64,000 bases of DNA from Aminobacter sp. HY435 (GTDB lineage Bacteria > Pseudomonadota > Alphaproteobacteria > Rhizobiales > Rhizobiaceae): positions 248,001 through 312,000 of the forward strand of contig NZ_JANKZL010000003.1 of assembly GCF_027568395.1 (NCBI RefSeq), in the 5' to 3' direction. This document shows, piece after piece, positions 1-8,585 of this stretch. Every line of letters starts with the position of its first letter. Within the stretch, counting starts at the first letter, position 1. The notes beneath the pieces were generated by a model. It had not been told where the DNA came from. It was given only the letters and a program-made list of their open reading frames with translations, and did no database searches. Made by a program: the position numbers and the translations under genes.

Positions 1-521
<521 letters not shown>

Positions 522-797
522 CGACTATCCCTTTATCGAGATGGGATTCCGGCGCCGGACGGGCAGAATCGGTTCAGAGGCTTTGTTCCTGTAAATAGGA
601 TGCCGGCTTGGCGTTGCGCAAGATGCGCCAACGCGCCCGGCTTCATTAAGCTTGATGCCTGCCCTGCCCCAAGCACTGGCCTTTCAGCCACCAGCCACGC
701 TATTGGCAGCTTCGGGCACAAACGCCTGCTGCCCGCCGGGCTTAAGGATGGACAGGCACCGCACGCATTTCCAAGACGAACGACCAAGGAGCTTGTC

Positions 798-1451
798 ATG
801 ACAACGCCAAACACCGCCAAACACTGGTCCAAGGTTGAACACCTGCACGAGACCGTCACCAACCCGAACATCCATGTTCGCGGCACGCACAGCTACTACA
901 GCGACGCTTGGTCAGGCTCGTTCGAACAAAGCGTGGTCCGCTACCTCCACGGCGACGAATACAGCCGCAAGGCATGGGAGCCGGCCTGGCCGATCGACCA
1001 GCTCCATATCGGCGACTATGTCTGCATCGGGGCCGAAGCGGCGATCCTTCTTGGCGGCAACCACACGCACAGGACTGACTGGTTCAGCCTCTATCCGTTC
1101 GCCGAGGTCATTCTCGACGCCTATGCCGGCAAGGGCGACACGATCATCGGCGACGGCGCCTGGATTGGCATGCGCGCCATGGTCATGCCCGGCGTCACCA
1201 TCGGCGAAGGCGCCGTCATCGCCTCAGGCGCGATCGTGACCAGGGACGTGGCGCCCTACACTGTCGTTGCGGGAAATCCTGCCGTGCCGATCAAGACGCG
1301 CTTTCCGCAAGCCGTTGTCGACAAACTGCTGGCGCTCAGGGTCTACGAATGGTCCGCGGATAAGTTCGAGGCGCTGAAGCCGCTGCTATGCGCGAACGAG
1401 ATCGAGGCGCTGGCCTTGGCGTCGGAGAAATTCAACGCGGGAATAAGCTGA
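798..1451 (+). CDS. CatB/Vat-like hexapeptide-repeat acetyltransferase
   Basis: A 217-residue xenobiotic-acetyltransferase-type protein with a left-handed beta-helix. Imperfect hexapeptide turns (IGDGAWIGMRAMVMPGVTIGEGAVIASGAIV) lie at about residues 110-145 and are followed by the family motif VAGNPAVPIK. The loop with GNHTHRTDW at about residue 90 carries the presumed catalytic His. Such enzymes transfer acetyl from acetyl-CoA to a hydroxyl or amine; chloramphenicol and streptogramin are classic substrates, but many chromosomal members have unknown substrates, so resistance is not claimed. The ATG at 798 follows AAGGAG. It is divergent from clpP across 276 bases in which I see no further gene. 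Confidence 0.85.
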   Translation: MTTPNTAKHWSKVEHLHETVTNPNIHVRGTHSYYSDAWSGSFEQSVVRYLHGDEYSRKAWEPAWPIDQLHIGDYVCIGAEAAILLGGNHTHRTDWFSLYPFAEVILDAYAGKGDTIIGDGAWIGMRAMVMPGVTIGEGAVIASGAIVTRDVAPYTVVAGNPAVPIKTRFPQAVVDKLLALRVYEWSADKFEALKPLLCANEIEALALASEKFNAGIS

Positions 1452-1454
1452 CCC

Positions 1455-1799
1455 TCAGAGTCGGATCACATATTCCTTGCGAGTCGTTTCAAGCACTTCC
1501 CAGCTTCCCTTGAAGCCGGGCCTGAGGACGAAGCTGTCGCCGGCGCGCACCGTGCGGGCTTCGCCGCCCTCCTCCGCGATGACCGAAACACCCGACAGGA
1601 TGTGGCAGAACTCCCATTCGTCATATTCGATGCGCCATTTGCCTGGGGTTGCTTCCCAGATGCCGGCGTAGAGGCCGCCGTCGGCTTCCTCGGCGTTCCA
1701 GGTGCGAAACTGCGGGTTGCCGGAAATCAGGCGGCCTTCGGCCGGAGCGCCCGCTTCGGGCTCCGTGCCGTCGGTATCGATCTTCAGAAATCTCGTCAC
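1455..1799 (-). CDS. Cupin_3 (DUF861) family protein
   Basis: A small 114-residue single-domain cupin. The segment EYDEWEFCHILSGVSVI and the later VRAGDSFVLRPGFKGSWE match the two cupin boxes of the DUF861/EutQ-like group, whose members are often metal-free or bind one divalent metal. No substrate can be inferred. I chose the GTG at 1799, which follows a GGGGGGTGG purine run; a longer frame to 1859 would run through the terminator hairpin after the sulfhydrylase gene. It lies convergent with the acetyltransferase gene, separated by 3 bases. Confidence 0.75.
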   Translation of the reverse strand: MTRFLKIDTDGTEPEAGAPAEGRLISGNPQFRTWNAEEADGGLYAGIWEATPGKWRIEYDEWEFCHILSGVSVIAEEGGEARTVRAGDSFVLRPGFKGSWEVLETTRKEYVIRL

Positions 1800-1817
1800 G
1801 CCACCCCCCAGGTGCCA

Positions 1818-1850
1818 AAGGCCCCGGCTGCGATGCGCTGCCGGGGCCTT
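1818..1850 (-). terminator. Hairpin terminator after O-acetylhomoserine sulfhydrylase gene
   Basis: The arms AAGGCCCCGGC and GCCGGGGCCTT (1818-1828 and 1840-1850) form an 11-base-pair perfect stem with an 11-base loop, directly behind the stop codon of the gene at 1866. T-runs are short on both sides, so it may be an inefficient or bidirectional terminator. Confidence 0.7.
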
Positions 1851-1865
1851 TTCTTGCACTGCTTT

Positions 1866-3149
1866 TCAGACCTTTGCCAGCGCCTGTTCGAGATCGGCGA
1901 CAATGTCGCTGACATCCTCGATGCCGACCGACAGGCGGACGACGTCGGGGCCGGCACCGGCCGCAACCTTCTGCTCGTCGGAAAGCTGGCGGTGGGTGGT
2001 GGAGGCCGGGTGGATGACCAGCGACTTGGTGTCGCCGATGTTGGCGAGGTGTGAAAACAGCTCAAGGCCTTCGACGAACTTGACGCCGGCTTCGTAGCCA
2101 CCCTTCAAGCCGAAGGTGAAGACGGCGCCCGCCCCTTGCGGCGAATACTTCTTCATCAGGGCGTGGTTCTTGTCGCTCTTGAGTCCGGGATAGGCGACCC
2201 ATGCCACCTTGGGGTGGTCGGAGAGCCAGCCGGCAACCGTCAGCGCGTTGTCGCAATGGCGCTGCATGCGCAGCGGCAGCGTTTCGAGACCGGTCAGGAT
2301 AAGGAACGCGTTGAACGGCGAAATCGCCGGCCCGAGATCGCGCAGGCCAAGCACGCGAGCGGCAATCGCAAAGGCGAAATTGCCAAAAGTCTCGTGCAGG
2401 ACGACGCCGCCATATTCGGGACGCGGCTCCGACAGCATCGGGTACTTGCCTGACTTCGACCAGTCGAAGGTGCCGCCGTCGACGATCATGCCGCCGATCG
2501 AATTGCCGTGGCCGCCGATGAACTTGGTCAGCGAGTGCACGACGATGTCGGCGCCGTGCTCGATCGGACGGATCAGGTACGGGCTCGCCAGCGTGTTGTC
2601 GACGATCAGCGGCAGGCCATGCTTGCGGGCGACATCGGAGATCTTCTCGATGTCGACGAAGGTGCCGCCGGGATTGGCAAGGCTTTCGATGAAGATCGCC
2701 TTGGTCTTGGCGTCGATCTGCTTTTCGAAGCTTGAGATGTCGTTGGTGTCGGCCCAGCGGGCCTCCCAGCCGAAATTCTTGAAGGCGTGGCCAAACTGGT
2801 TGATCGAACCGCCATAGAGGCGCTGCGCGGCGATAAAGTTCTCGCCCGGGCGCATCAGGTTGTGGAAGACCAGCACCTGGGCGGCATGGCCCGAGGCGGT
2901 GGCAAGGGCCGCGGTTCCACCCTCGAGCGCGGCGACGCGCTCCTCGAGAACCGCCTGGGTCGGATTCATGATGCGGGTGTAGATGTTGCCGAACGCCTTC
3001 AGCCCGAACAGCGAAGCGGCGTGGTCAGCATCGTCGAAGACGTAGGACGTCGTCTGGTAGATGGGCGTGGCGCGGGCGCCGGTCGCCGGATCGGGCTTTG
3101 CGCCGGCGTGGACGGCGAGCGTGTTGAACCCGGGGGTGCGCTGGGACAT
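1866..3149 (-). CDS. metY: O-acetylhomoserine sulfhydrylase (aminocarboxypropyltransferase)
   Basis: PLP-dependent Cys/Met-metabolism enzyme of 427 residues. It makes homocysteine from O-acetylhomoserine and sulfide (direct sulfhydrylation route to methionine). The PLP lysine is about Lys209 in the motif SLTKFIGGHG. The N-terminal TGARATPIYQTTSYVF, the substrate-binding NIYTRIMNPTQ and the C-terminal SLVIHPASTTHRQL are all typical of the long O-acetylhomoserine enzymes rather than the shorter MetZ or cystathionine synthases. The start at 3149 has a strong GGAGG. The 146-base leader was checked for a SAM riboswitch and none was recognised. Confidence 0.93.
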   Translation of the reverse strand: MSQRTPGFNTLAVHAGAKPDPATGARATPIYQTTSYVFDDADHAASLFGLKAFGNIYTRIMNPTQAVLEERVAALEGGTAALATASGHAAQVLVFHNLMRPGENFIAAQRLYGGSINQFGHAFKNFGWEARWADTNDISSFEKQIDAKTKAIFIESLANPGGTFVDIEKISDVARKHGLPLIVDNTLASPYLIRPIEHGADIVVHSLTKFIGGHGNSIGGMIVDGGTFDWSKSGKYPMLSEPRPEYGGVVLHETFGNFAFAIAARVLGLRDLGPAISPFNAFLILTGLETLPLRMQRHCDNALTVAGWLSDHPKVAWVAYPGLKSDKNHALMKKYSPQGAGAVFTFGLKGGYEAGVKFVEGLELFSHLANIGDTKSLVIHPASTTHRQLSDEQKVAAGAGPDVVRLSVGIEDVSDIVADLEQALAKV

Positions 3150-3259
3150 CTTTTTACCTCCAAAGAATAGGTCCGTGAAATCGGCTGACATCTTTGGCGA
3201 AGGCGGCATCGGAAAGCAAAGACGAATATTCCACAACCGCCGTCGCCGACAGAGATAAT

Positions 3260-3277
3260 TTGCGCAGGAAGGCGCAA
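3260..3277 (-). terminator. Weak hairpin between CoA-binding gene and metY
   Basis: TTGCGC and GCGCAA form a 6-base-pair perfect stem with a 6-base loop, 19 bases after the stop of the CoA-binding gene on the minus strand and followed by an AT-rich run. It may be a weak terminator or a leader structure of metY. Confidence 0.3.
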
Positions 3278-3295
3278 TCGCGCGCCGGCGGCGGA

Positions 3296-3817
3296 CTACT
3301 TGGCGCGAATGCCGAAACTCTGGAAGCCCGGGCGCATGAGCGGGCGCCTGGATGACAAAACACCGGAATTGACCCCGGTCCAGCCGATCTCGCCGGCAAG
3401 CCTTGCATATTCGATCTTCGGGCAGCGGTTCATGACCACCTTGATGCCTGCGGCCTCGGCGCGCGCCGCCGCCTCGTCATTGCGAACGGTGAGTTGCGTC
3501 CACAGGACTTTCGGCAGGGGATCGAGTGCAAGAATCTCGTCGACGATTTGCGGCACGGCGGCGGACGCGCGGAACACGTCGACCATGTCGATGGCGACGG
3601 GAATGCCGGCGAGGCTGGAATAGGTCATGCGGCCCAGCAATTCCTTGCCGGCATGGCCGGGGTTCACCGGAAAAACCTCATATCCCTTGTCGATCAGGTA
3701 TTTGGTGACGAAGTAGCTGGGACGGACCTCATTGGCGGACGCGCCGACGATGGCGATCGTCCGGACGCCGTTCAGGATGCCGGCGATGTAGGCGTCGTCA
3801 TAAGCGTCGTGGTTCAT
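3296..3817 (-). CDS. CoA-binding (YccU-type) Rossmann-fold protein
   Basis: A 173-residue single-domain protein of the CoA_binding family, the nucleotide-binding fold related to the first domain of succinyl-CoA synthetase. The motif TIAIVGASANEVRPSYFV near residue 20 is the dinucleotide-type turn, and VFPVNPGHAGKELLG and VVMNRCPKIEY are characteristic later segments. The role of YccU-type proteins is not established. The ATG at 3817 is 43 bases downstream of the VOC gene, so it is probably cotranscribed with the crotonase and VOC genes. Confidence 0.85.
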   Translation of the reverse strand: MNHDAYDDAYIAGILNGVRTIAIVGASANEVRPSYFVTKYLIDKGYEVFPVNPGHAGKELLGRMTYSSLAGIPVAIDMVDVFRASAAVPQIVDEILALDPLPKVLWTQLTVRNDEAAARAEAAGIKVVMNRCPKIEYARLAGEIGWTGVNSGVLSSRRPLMRPGFQSFGIRAK

Positions 3818-3860
3818 ATGCCTCGCTCGTGCTTGTTGAAGGACGCCGGCGCCAAGCCTC

Positions 3861-4283
3861 TCAAGGGAGAGAGATTGAGCCGTCTTCGGCGATCGGAAAA
3901 TCGGGATTGTGCGCGACTTCCCAGAGGTGGCCCTCGGTATCGGAGAAATAACCGTACCAACCGCCCCAGAACGCGCGCTGCGCCGGCTTGACGATGCGCC
4001 CGCCGGCACGCTCTGCCTTGGCCAGAACGTCATCCACTTCGGCCTCGGAACGGGTGTTGTATGCAAGGGACATGCCCGAGAAAGCGCCCTTGCCGTTGGC
4101 GACGCCCGCATCCGCCGCAAGTTGTTCGCGTGACCAAAGGCCAAGCACGACACCGCCCATCTGGAAGAATGCGACGCCTTCGGTGATGACCGTGTTTCGC
4201 TTGAGCCCCATCGCCTCGTAGAAGCGAACGGCGCGGTCGAGGTCGTCTACTCCGAGTGTCACAAGCGAGATACGCGGTTCCAA
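3861..4283 (-). CDS. VOC-family (glyoxalase/bleomycin-resistance-like) protein
   Basis: A 140-residue single VOC domain with the two beta-alpha-beta-beta-beta halves: ISLVTLGVDDLDRAVRFYEAMGL at the start and GYFSDTEGHLWEVAHNPDF near the end, where the late Glu is a usual metal ligand. Substrate unknown. The best start is a TTG at 4283, directly behind the crotonase stop codon (one base between them), with GGGAG upstream lying inside the crotonase gene. This suggests translational coupling. A longer frame to 4346 would overlap the crotonase gene and is not favoured. Confidence 0.8.
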   Translation of the reverse strand: MEPRISLVTLGVDDLDRAVRFYEAMGLKRNTVITEGVAFFQMGGVVLGLWSREQLAADAGVANGKGAFSGMSLAYNTRSEAEVDDVLAKAERAGGRIVKPAQRAFWGGWYGYFSDTEGHLWEVAHNPDFPIAEDGSISLP

Positions 4284-4284
4284 T

Positions 4285-5106
4285 CTATTCTCCCTTCCAG
4301 TGTGGTTCGCGCTTTTCGATGAAAGCACCGATGCCTTCCTCGGCATCGCTGGCCATCATGTTCTCCACCATCACGCGGGCGGTGTAGTCATACGCCTCTT
4401 CCAGCCCCATCCCGGCTTGGGCATAGAAGGCTTCCTTGCCGGTCTTCAGCGTCAAAGGCGATTTCGAAACAATGGTTTGAGTGTATTTGCCGACAATGTG
4501 ATTCAGGTATTCGCGCGGCACGACGCGGTTGACCAGGCCGAAGTCGCGGGCGCTTGTCGCATCGATGGTCTCGCCGGTGAGCAGCATTTCCATCGCCTGC
4601 TTGCGAGAGACGTTGCGTGACAGCGCGACCATCGGCGTCGAGCAGAACAGGCCGATGTTGACTCCAGGCGTACAGAAGGTCGCTTGATCCGAGGCTATGG
4701 CAAGGTCGCAACTGGCAACCAGTTGCAAGCCGGCGGCCGTGGCAAGGCCGTCGACCTCGGCGATGACGGGCTTTGGGTGGCGCACGATCGCCTGCATCAG
4801 CGCCGCACAGCGGGTCATCGTCAGTTCGAAAAAGGCCCTCCCCCGATCGGCATCGCTTCTGTGCGCGGTCATCTCCTTGAGATCATGACCGGCGCAGAAC
4901 ACCTTGCCGGAAGCGGCGAGCACAATGACCCGGACTTCGGCGTCGTTGCGGGCACTGTCGAGATGGGAGTGCAGCGCGGCCATGACCTCGATGGACAGGG
5001 CGTTTGCCGGCGGATTGGCCAGCACCAGGCGCAAGACGCCATTGTCCAGGCTGGATTGCACCTTCACATCGGATGCGGTGCGCTTCATGGCGACGATTTC
5101 GGCCAT
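4285..5106 (-). CDS. Enoyl-CoA hydratase/isomerase family (crotonase) protein
   Basis: A 273-residue crotonase-fold protein, resembling the ECHDC3-like group. The oxyanion-hole segment AASGKVFCAGHDLKEM at about residue 75 and VDGLATAAGLQLVASCDLAIAS at about residue 115 are present. The second catalytic Glu of classical enoyl-CoA hydratase is not obvious (GVNIGLFCST region), so hydratase activity should not be assumed. The start at 5106 is chosen because GGGAGAGGAAG lies just upstream; an upstream ATG at 5124 would put that purine run inside the gene. It begins the row crotonase-VOC-CoA-binding. Confidence 0.85.
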   Translation of the reverse strand: MAEIVAMKRTASDVKVQSSLDNGVLRLVLANPPANALSIEVMAALHSHLDSARNDAEVRVIVLAASGKVFCAGHDLKEMTAHRSDADRGRAFFELTMTRCAALMQAIVRHPKPVIAEVDGLATAAGLQLVASCDLAIASDQATFCTPGVNIGLFCSTPMVALSRNVSRKQAMEMLLTGETIDATSARDFGLVNRVVPREYLNHIVGKYTQTIVSKSPLTLKTGKEAFYAQAGMGLEEAYDYTARVMVENMMASDAEEGIGAFIEKREPHWKGE

Positions 5107-5256
5107 CACTTCCTCTCCCTGCATTCGACCGGCGAAAGAATCGCTGCATCAAACCATATGCCTATACGCTTGGCCTTGAACCTTTGTTCCCAATTATGTC
5201 TTGGTGGCAGCGCTCACAAAAGATCGGAACAGATTCCGGCGAGGGATGGAACCGAC

Positions 5257-5721
5257 ATGCCAGAACAAAAGGGATTGCAGCCGCTGATGACGGCGGCCGA
5301 CGTCAACAGCCTCCTCGGCGAGGTCTATCCGCAGCTGAACGAGGAATACGACTTCTATCAGGTCATGGACGTCTTCGCCGGCGGTTGCACCGTGCGGCTC
5401 AACGCCGACGAACGCCATTTGCGTCCGGGTGGCACGGTCTCCGGCCCGTCGCTGTTTACGCTGGCCGACATCGGCGGCTATGTCTGCGTGCTCAGCCATG
5501 CCGGCCCCGACGCTCTCTCGGTCACGACCAACCTCAACATCAATTTCATGCGCAAGGCAGAAGCGGGCCCGATCGACGGCCATTGCCGCATCCTGAAGCT
5601 GGGCAAGAGCCTGATGGTGTTCGACATCGACATCGTTGCAGGCCCGGACAAGCAGACCGTGGCGCACGCAACCGGCACATATTCCATCCCACCAAAGCGC
5701 AATTTGGATGCGGTAAAATAA
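5257..5721 (+). CDS. PaaI-family hotdog-fold thioesterase
   Basis: A 154-residue protein with a single hotdog domain. HLRPGGTVSGPSLFTLADIGGYVCVL (about residues 53-80) corresponds to the central helix of PaaI/YdiI acyl-CoA thioesterases, where the HGG-like turn and an acidic residue act in catalysis; here the usual HGG is replaced by RPGG. The strand TNLNINFMRKAEAGPI follows. It likely hydrolyses a small acyl- or aryl-CoA. The ATG at 5257 has GAGGGA upstream. It is divergent from the crotonase gene. Confidence 0.85.
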   Translation: MPEQKGLQPLMTAADVNSLLGEVYPQLNEEYDFYQVMDVFAGGCTVRLNADERHLRPGGTVSGPSLFTLADIGGYVCVLSHAGPDALSVTTNLNINFMRKAEAGPIDGHCRILKLGKSLMVFDIDIVAGPDKQTVAHATGTYSIPPKRNLDAVK

Positions 5722-5783
5722 TACCACAACCCTATCTTACTGATATTATTACACTATCTTGACCAACGTACGGCGCGCAGTCC

Positions 5784-5812
5784 TTGACGGGCTCCCGCCG
5801 CTCACCTATAAG
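5784..5812 (+). promoter_or_regulatory. Sigma-70-type promoter of rplM-rpsI
   Basis: TTGACG at 5784-5789 and TATAAG at 5807-5812 are separated by exactly 17 bases, close to the housekeeping consensus. Transcription would begin near 5819, leaving a leader of roughly 117 bases before rplM. Confidence 0.75.
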
Positions 5813-5851
5813 CCCAGCCAAAGCAGCGGCCCGAATTGGGTCGCCGTTTTG

Positions 5852-5885
5852 TTATTGGCGGATGGCTGTGGTCATCGGCCAATAA
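5852..5885 (+). promoter_or_regulatory. Stem-loop in the rplM leader
   Basis: TTATTGGC (5852-5859) pairs with GCCAATAA (5878-5885), and inside it GATG (5861-5864) pairs with CATC (5873-5876), with one G-G mismatch between the two helices and an 8-base loop. It lies wholly between the promoter and the start codon. Autogenous control of rplM-rpsI by L13 through its leader is known in Escherichia coli; whether this hairpin does that here is an inference. Confidence 0.5.
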
Positions 5886-5935
5886 AAGCAACAAGAAACG
5901 CCTTCTCCGGAAGGTCCGAAACGAAAGCTACAACC

Positions 5936-6400
5936 ATGACAACCTTTTCGCAGAAGCCTGCGGACGTGGTGAAGAAGTGGGTGCTGATCGACGCCGAAGG
6001 TCTCGTCGTCGGCCGTCTCGCCACCATCGTCGCCAACATCCTCCGCGGCAAGAACAAGCCGACCTTCACGCCTCACGTCGACGACGGTGACCATGTCATC
6101 ATCATCAACGCAGACAAGGTCGCGTTCACCGGCAAGAAATTCACCGACAAGGTCTACTACTGGCACACCGGCCACCCCGGCGGCATCAAGGAGCGCACCG
6201 CGCGCCAGCTGCTCGAAGGCCGCTTCCCGGAGCGCGTCCTGGAGAAGGCCGTTGAGCGCATGATCCCGCGCGGCCCGCTCGGCCGTCGCCAGATGAAGAA
6301 CCTCCGCGTCTATGCAGGCGCCGACCATCCGCATGTCGCTCAGCAGCCGGTGACGCTCGACGTCGGCGCTTTGAACGCCAAGAACAAGAAGGCCTCGTAA
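5936..6400 (+). CDS. rplM: 50S ribosomal protein L13
   Basis: Large-subunit protein of 154 residues. [21 protein letters not shown] near residue 13, [19 protein letters not shown] at about residue 50 and [19 protein letters not shown] at about residue 105 are diagnostic. It is slightly longer than the 142 residues of Escherichia coli L13, as is usual in rhizobia. It is followed by rpsI after 2 bases in the conserved L13-S9 operon. Confidence 0.98.
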   Translation: MTTFSQKPADVVKKWVLIDAEGLVVGRLATIVANILRGKNKPTFTPHVDDGDHVIIINADKVAFTGKKFTDKVYYWHTGHPGGIKERTARQLLEGRFPERVLEKAVERMIPRGPLGRRQMKNLRVYAGADHPHVAQQPVTLDVGALNAKNKKAS

Positions 6401-6402
6401 TT

Positions 6403-6879
6403 ATGGCTGATCTCAGCTCGCTCGCAGAACTCGGCACCGTCGCTGTCGCCGCACAGCCGGCAGCTCCGGTCCACGTCCAGAAGCTCGACAAGAGCGGCCG
6501 CGCCTATGCCACCGGCAAGCGCAAGGACGCCATCGCCCGTGTCTGGGTGAAGCCCGGCTCCGGCAAGATCGTCGTCAACGGCAAGGAATTCGCGGCCTAT
6601 TTCGCGCGTCCGGTGTTGCAGATGATCCTGAACCAGCCGATCGTCGCTTCCAACCGCGTCGGCCAGTACGACATCATCGCCACCGTCGTTGGCGGCGGCC
6701 TGTCCGGCCAGGCCGGTGCCGTTCGTCACGGCATCTCCAAGGCCCTGACCTACTACGAGCCGACGCTGCGCGGCGTGCTCAAGAAGGGCGGCTTCCTGAC
6801 CCGCGACAGCCGTACGGTCGAGCGCAAGAAGTACGGTAAGGCCAAGGCCCGTCGTAGCTTCCAGTTCTCGAAGCGCTAA
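6403..6879 (+). CDS. rpsI: 30S ribosomal protein S9
   Basis: Small-subunit protein of 158 residues with the S9 signature [19 protein letters not shown] at about residue 92 and the basic C-terminal tail ending in FSKR, which in the family reaches the P-site tRNA. The first 35 residues form an Ala/Val-rich N-terminal extension typical of alphaproteobacteria. It starts 2 bases after the rplM stop and ends before a strong terminator, so the operon has two genes. Confidence 0.98.
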   Translation: MADLSSLAELGTVAVAAQPAAPVHVQKLDKSGRAYATGKRKDAIARVWVKPGSGKIVVNGKEFAAYFARPVLQMILNQPIVASNRVGQYDIIATVVGGGLSGQAGAVRHGISKALTYYEPTLRGVLKKGGFLTRDSRTVERKKYGKAKARRSFQFSKR

Positions 6880-6902
6880 GCTTCCCGAACCCAGAAATTT
6901 CG

Positions 6903-6936
6903 AAAAGGCCGCCTTCGGGCGGCCTTTTCTTTTTTT
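6903..6936 (+). terminator. Intrinsic terminator of rplM-rpsI
   Basis: AAAAGGCCGCC (6903-6913) pairs perfectly with GGCGGCCTTTT (6918-6928) around a TTCG tetraloop, followed by a T-rich run to 6936. It is a textbook rho-independent terminator. Confidence 0.93.
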
Positions 6937-7005
6937 GGATGCCGTCCTGCCCGGACTGGCCTAATCTCTTGCGATAGGCCCAAGCCTCATCCGTGGGAGA
7001 CGGTC

Positions 7006-7287
7006 ATGCTCCGCATGCTCGCACTGGCAGCAGCACTGGCATTTGCCGCGCCCGCCACGACGGCGGATGCAGCCACGAACAAGTTCCTCAAGAGCAAGAC
7101 GGAGTTCGACACCTGCTGGATGCGGGCGCATGATCGGGCAAGGGAGAAAGGCGCCGATTCGAGGGGTGCTGCCAAGAAGGCCGACAACCGGTGCAGGAAG
7201 CTGGGCAAGAAGATGCTGAAGGAGGGCGGCTCGAAATACTCGCTCAAGGACCGGCGCAAGGCGCTTCGGGGAGCCAACGACTACTAG
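7006..7287 (+). CDS. Small secreted basic protein of unknown function
   Basis: A 93-residue protein with a cleavable signal peptide (MLRMLALAAALAFAAPATTADA) and a short, very lysine- and arginine-rich mature part. Two Cys (in FDTCWMRAHD and DNRCRKLGKK) could form one disulfide in the periplasm. No family is recognised. GGGAG precedes the ATG. It stands alone between the ribosomal operon terminator and the convergent phosphodiesterase gene. Confidence 0.7.
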   Translation: MLRMLALAAALAFAAPATTADAATNKFLKSKTEFDTCWMRAHDRAREKGADSRGAAKKADNRCRKLGKKMLKEGGSKYSLKDRRKALRGANDY

Positions 7288-7314
7288 CGGCATCCGCCGC
7301 CGGCATCGCATCTG

Positions 7315-8385
7315 TCAGTTGGTCGGCGCAGGAACGTCCGCTTCGCTGATTGCCGAGGCCACAGATTCAGGAGCGTCGGCATAGGGCACGCGGTAGCCGT
7401 TTTCGGCCAGCCATTCGATCGCCGCACGCGGTTCGTCGGTCTGGATCATGGTGGCGCCGCGCTCGACCCAGAAGCCGAACACCTCATTGGGAAATCCTGC
7501 TGCCACTGCAAGTTCATCGCCGCGACCGCCGGAAAGGAACCCGCCGGGCTTGTTGACGATGGCGTGGGTGTCGACCCAGATGTGCCAGTTGCCGCGAACG
7601 GATGCAGCCTTCACCTTCGCCGAGAACAGTGGGCCGCCTGATACGGTCATCTTGTCCGCATCACCGCGCCAGGTAATCATCTCGACGGCATTGGCGGCAA
7701 ACGCCTTGCCGGCAGCCTCAACGAAGACCGGGTCGCGCACCGCATCGTCCGCCATGATCGGCATGAACTGAAACCCCTGCCCGACCCCGGCCATGGTCGC
7801 CTTGACCGAGGCAACACGCTCCGGGCTCCACAGGTTCGCCTTGACCACGACCTGTTCTACCATGCCCATAGCGCGCGCCAGCGCCACCATGTCGACGAGG
7901 TCAGCGGTCTCGAGCTTGTTGTCGAGATTGACCAAAATCCGGCCCTTGGCGACGGCCAGAAATTCCTGCAGCGTCGGCACCGGTTCGGCGGTGACGGCGC
8001 CGGTGCCTTCAACCACGAGGCGGCACTTTCTCAGTTCGTCCATGGCACGGGCGGCGACTTCGCCCTCGCAGTCCGTGGTGCGGTCGAGCCAGCTGTCGTG
8101 CATGACGATCAACTGGCCGTCGCCTGAACGCCTGACGTCGATCTCGACCATTTCCGCACCGAGTGCGATGGCGTTGCGCAGGGATGCCATCGAGTTCTCG
8201 GCAAATCGCGCCTTGCCATCCTGCAGTCCGCCTGCCCTGTGCGCCACGACCATGACGTGGTCACGGCACTGGTTGGCGTTCTCGAAACGCTCGAGGATTT
8301 GTTCGGCCCGGGAGCCGGAATGCGCAACCGATATTGCGCCAAGCCCAAAGACGAAAGTGGCTACACCTGCCAGAACTGCCCGCAT
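7315..8385 (-). CDS. Exported glycerophosphodiester phosphodiesterase
   Basis: A 356-residue GDPD-family TIM-barrel enzyme that hydrolyses glycerophosphodiesters to glycerol-3-phosphate and an alcohol. The N-terminus (MRAVLAGVATFVFGLGAISVAHS) looks like a signal peptide, so it should act in the periplasm. Catalytic motifs are VVAHRAGG near residue 48, the paired acidic motif MVEIDVRRSGDGQLIVMHD at about residues 82-100, and NLDNKLE at about residue 155. It probably serves phosphate or glycerol scavenging. It is convergent with the small secreted protein gene and divergent from speB. Confidence 0.87.
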   Translation of the reverse strand: MRAVLAGVATFVFGLGAISVAHSGSRAEQILERFENANQCRDHVMVVAHRAGGLQDGKARFAENSMASLRNAIALGAEMVEIDVRRSGDGQLIVMHDSWLDRTTDCEGEVAARAMDELRKCRLVVEGTGAVTAEPVPTLQEFLAVAKGRILVNLDNKLETADLVDMVALARAMGMVEQVVVKANLWSPERVASVKATMAGVGQGFQFMPIMADDAVRDPVFVEAAGKAFAANAVEMITWRGDADKMTVSGGPLFSAKVKAASVRGNWHIWVDTHAIVNKPGGFLSGGRGDELAVAAGFPNEVFGFWVERGATMIQTDEPRAAIEWLAENGYRVPYADAPESVASAISEADVPAPTN

Positions 8386-8585
8386 GGGAATCGCTCCATG
8401 GCCAACTGATGCCTGAAGGACCTAGGCGGCGGCGATGACAGGGGCATGAAAGGCCCATGACAGAGCGATGAAGCTTGGGAACACGGCCTTGTCACACGCA
8501 TTTCGCCATGGGACTGGCATGTTCGGCCGAGCTTCTGTAGTTCTGGCGCCCTTGCCTTGCGAAAGACTGAAAAAGGAGATTGCCC

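Noticed and set aside
3150-3295. SAM riboswitch ahead of metY
   Set aside because: SAM-II elements are common before methionine genes in this group, but I could not find the expected pseudoknot elements; only one short hairpin is present.
4684-5256. N-terminal extension of the thioesterase frame opposite the crotonase gene
   Set aside because: Antisense to the crotonase gene; the ATG at 5257 has a proper ribosome site and gives a normal PaaI length.
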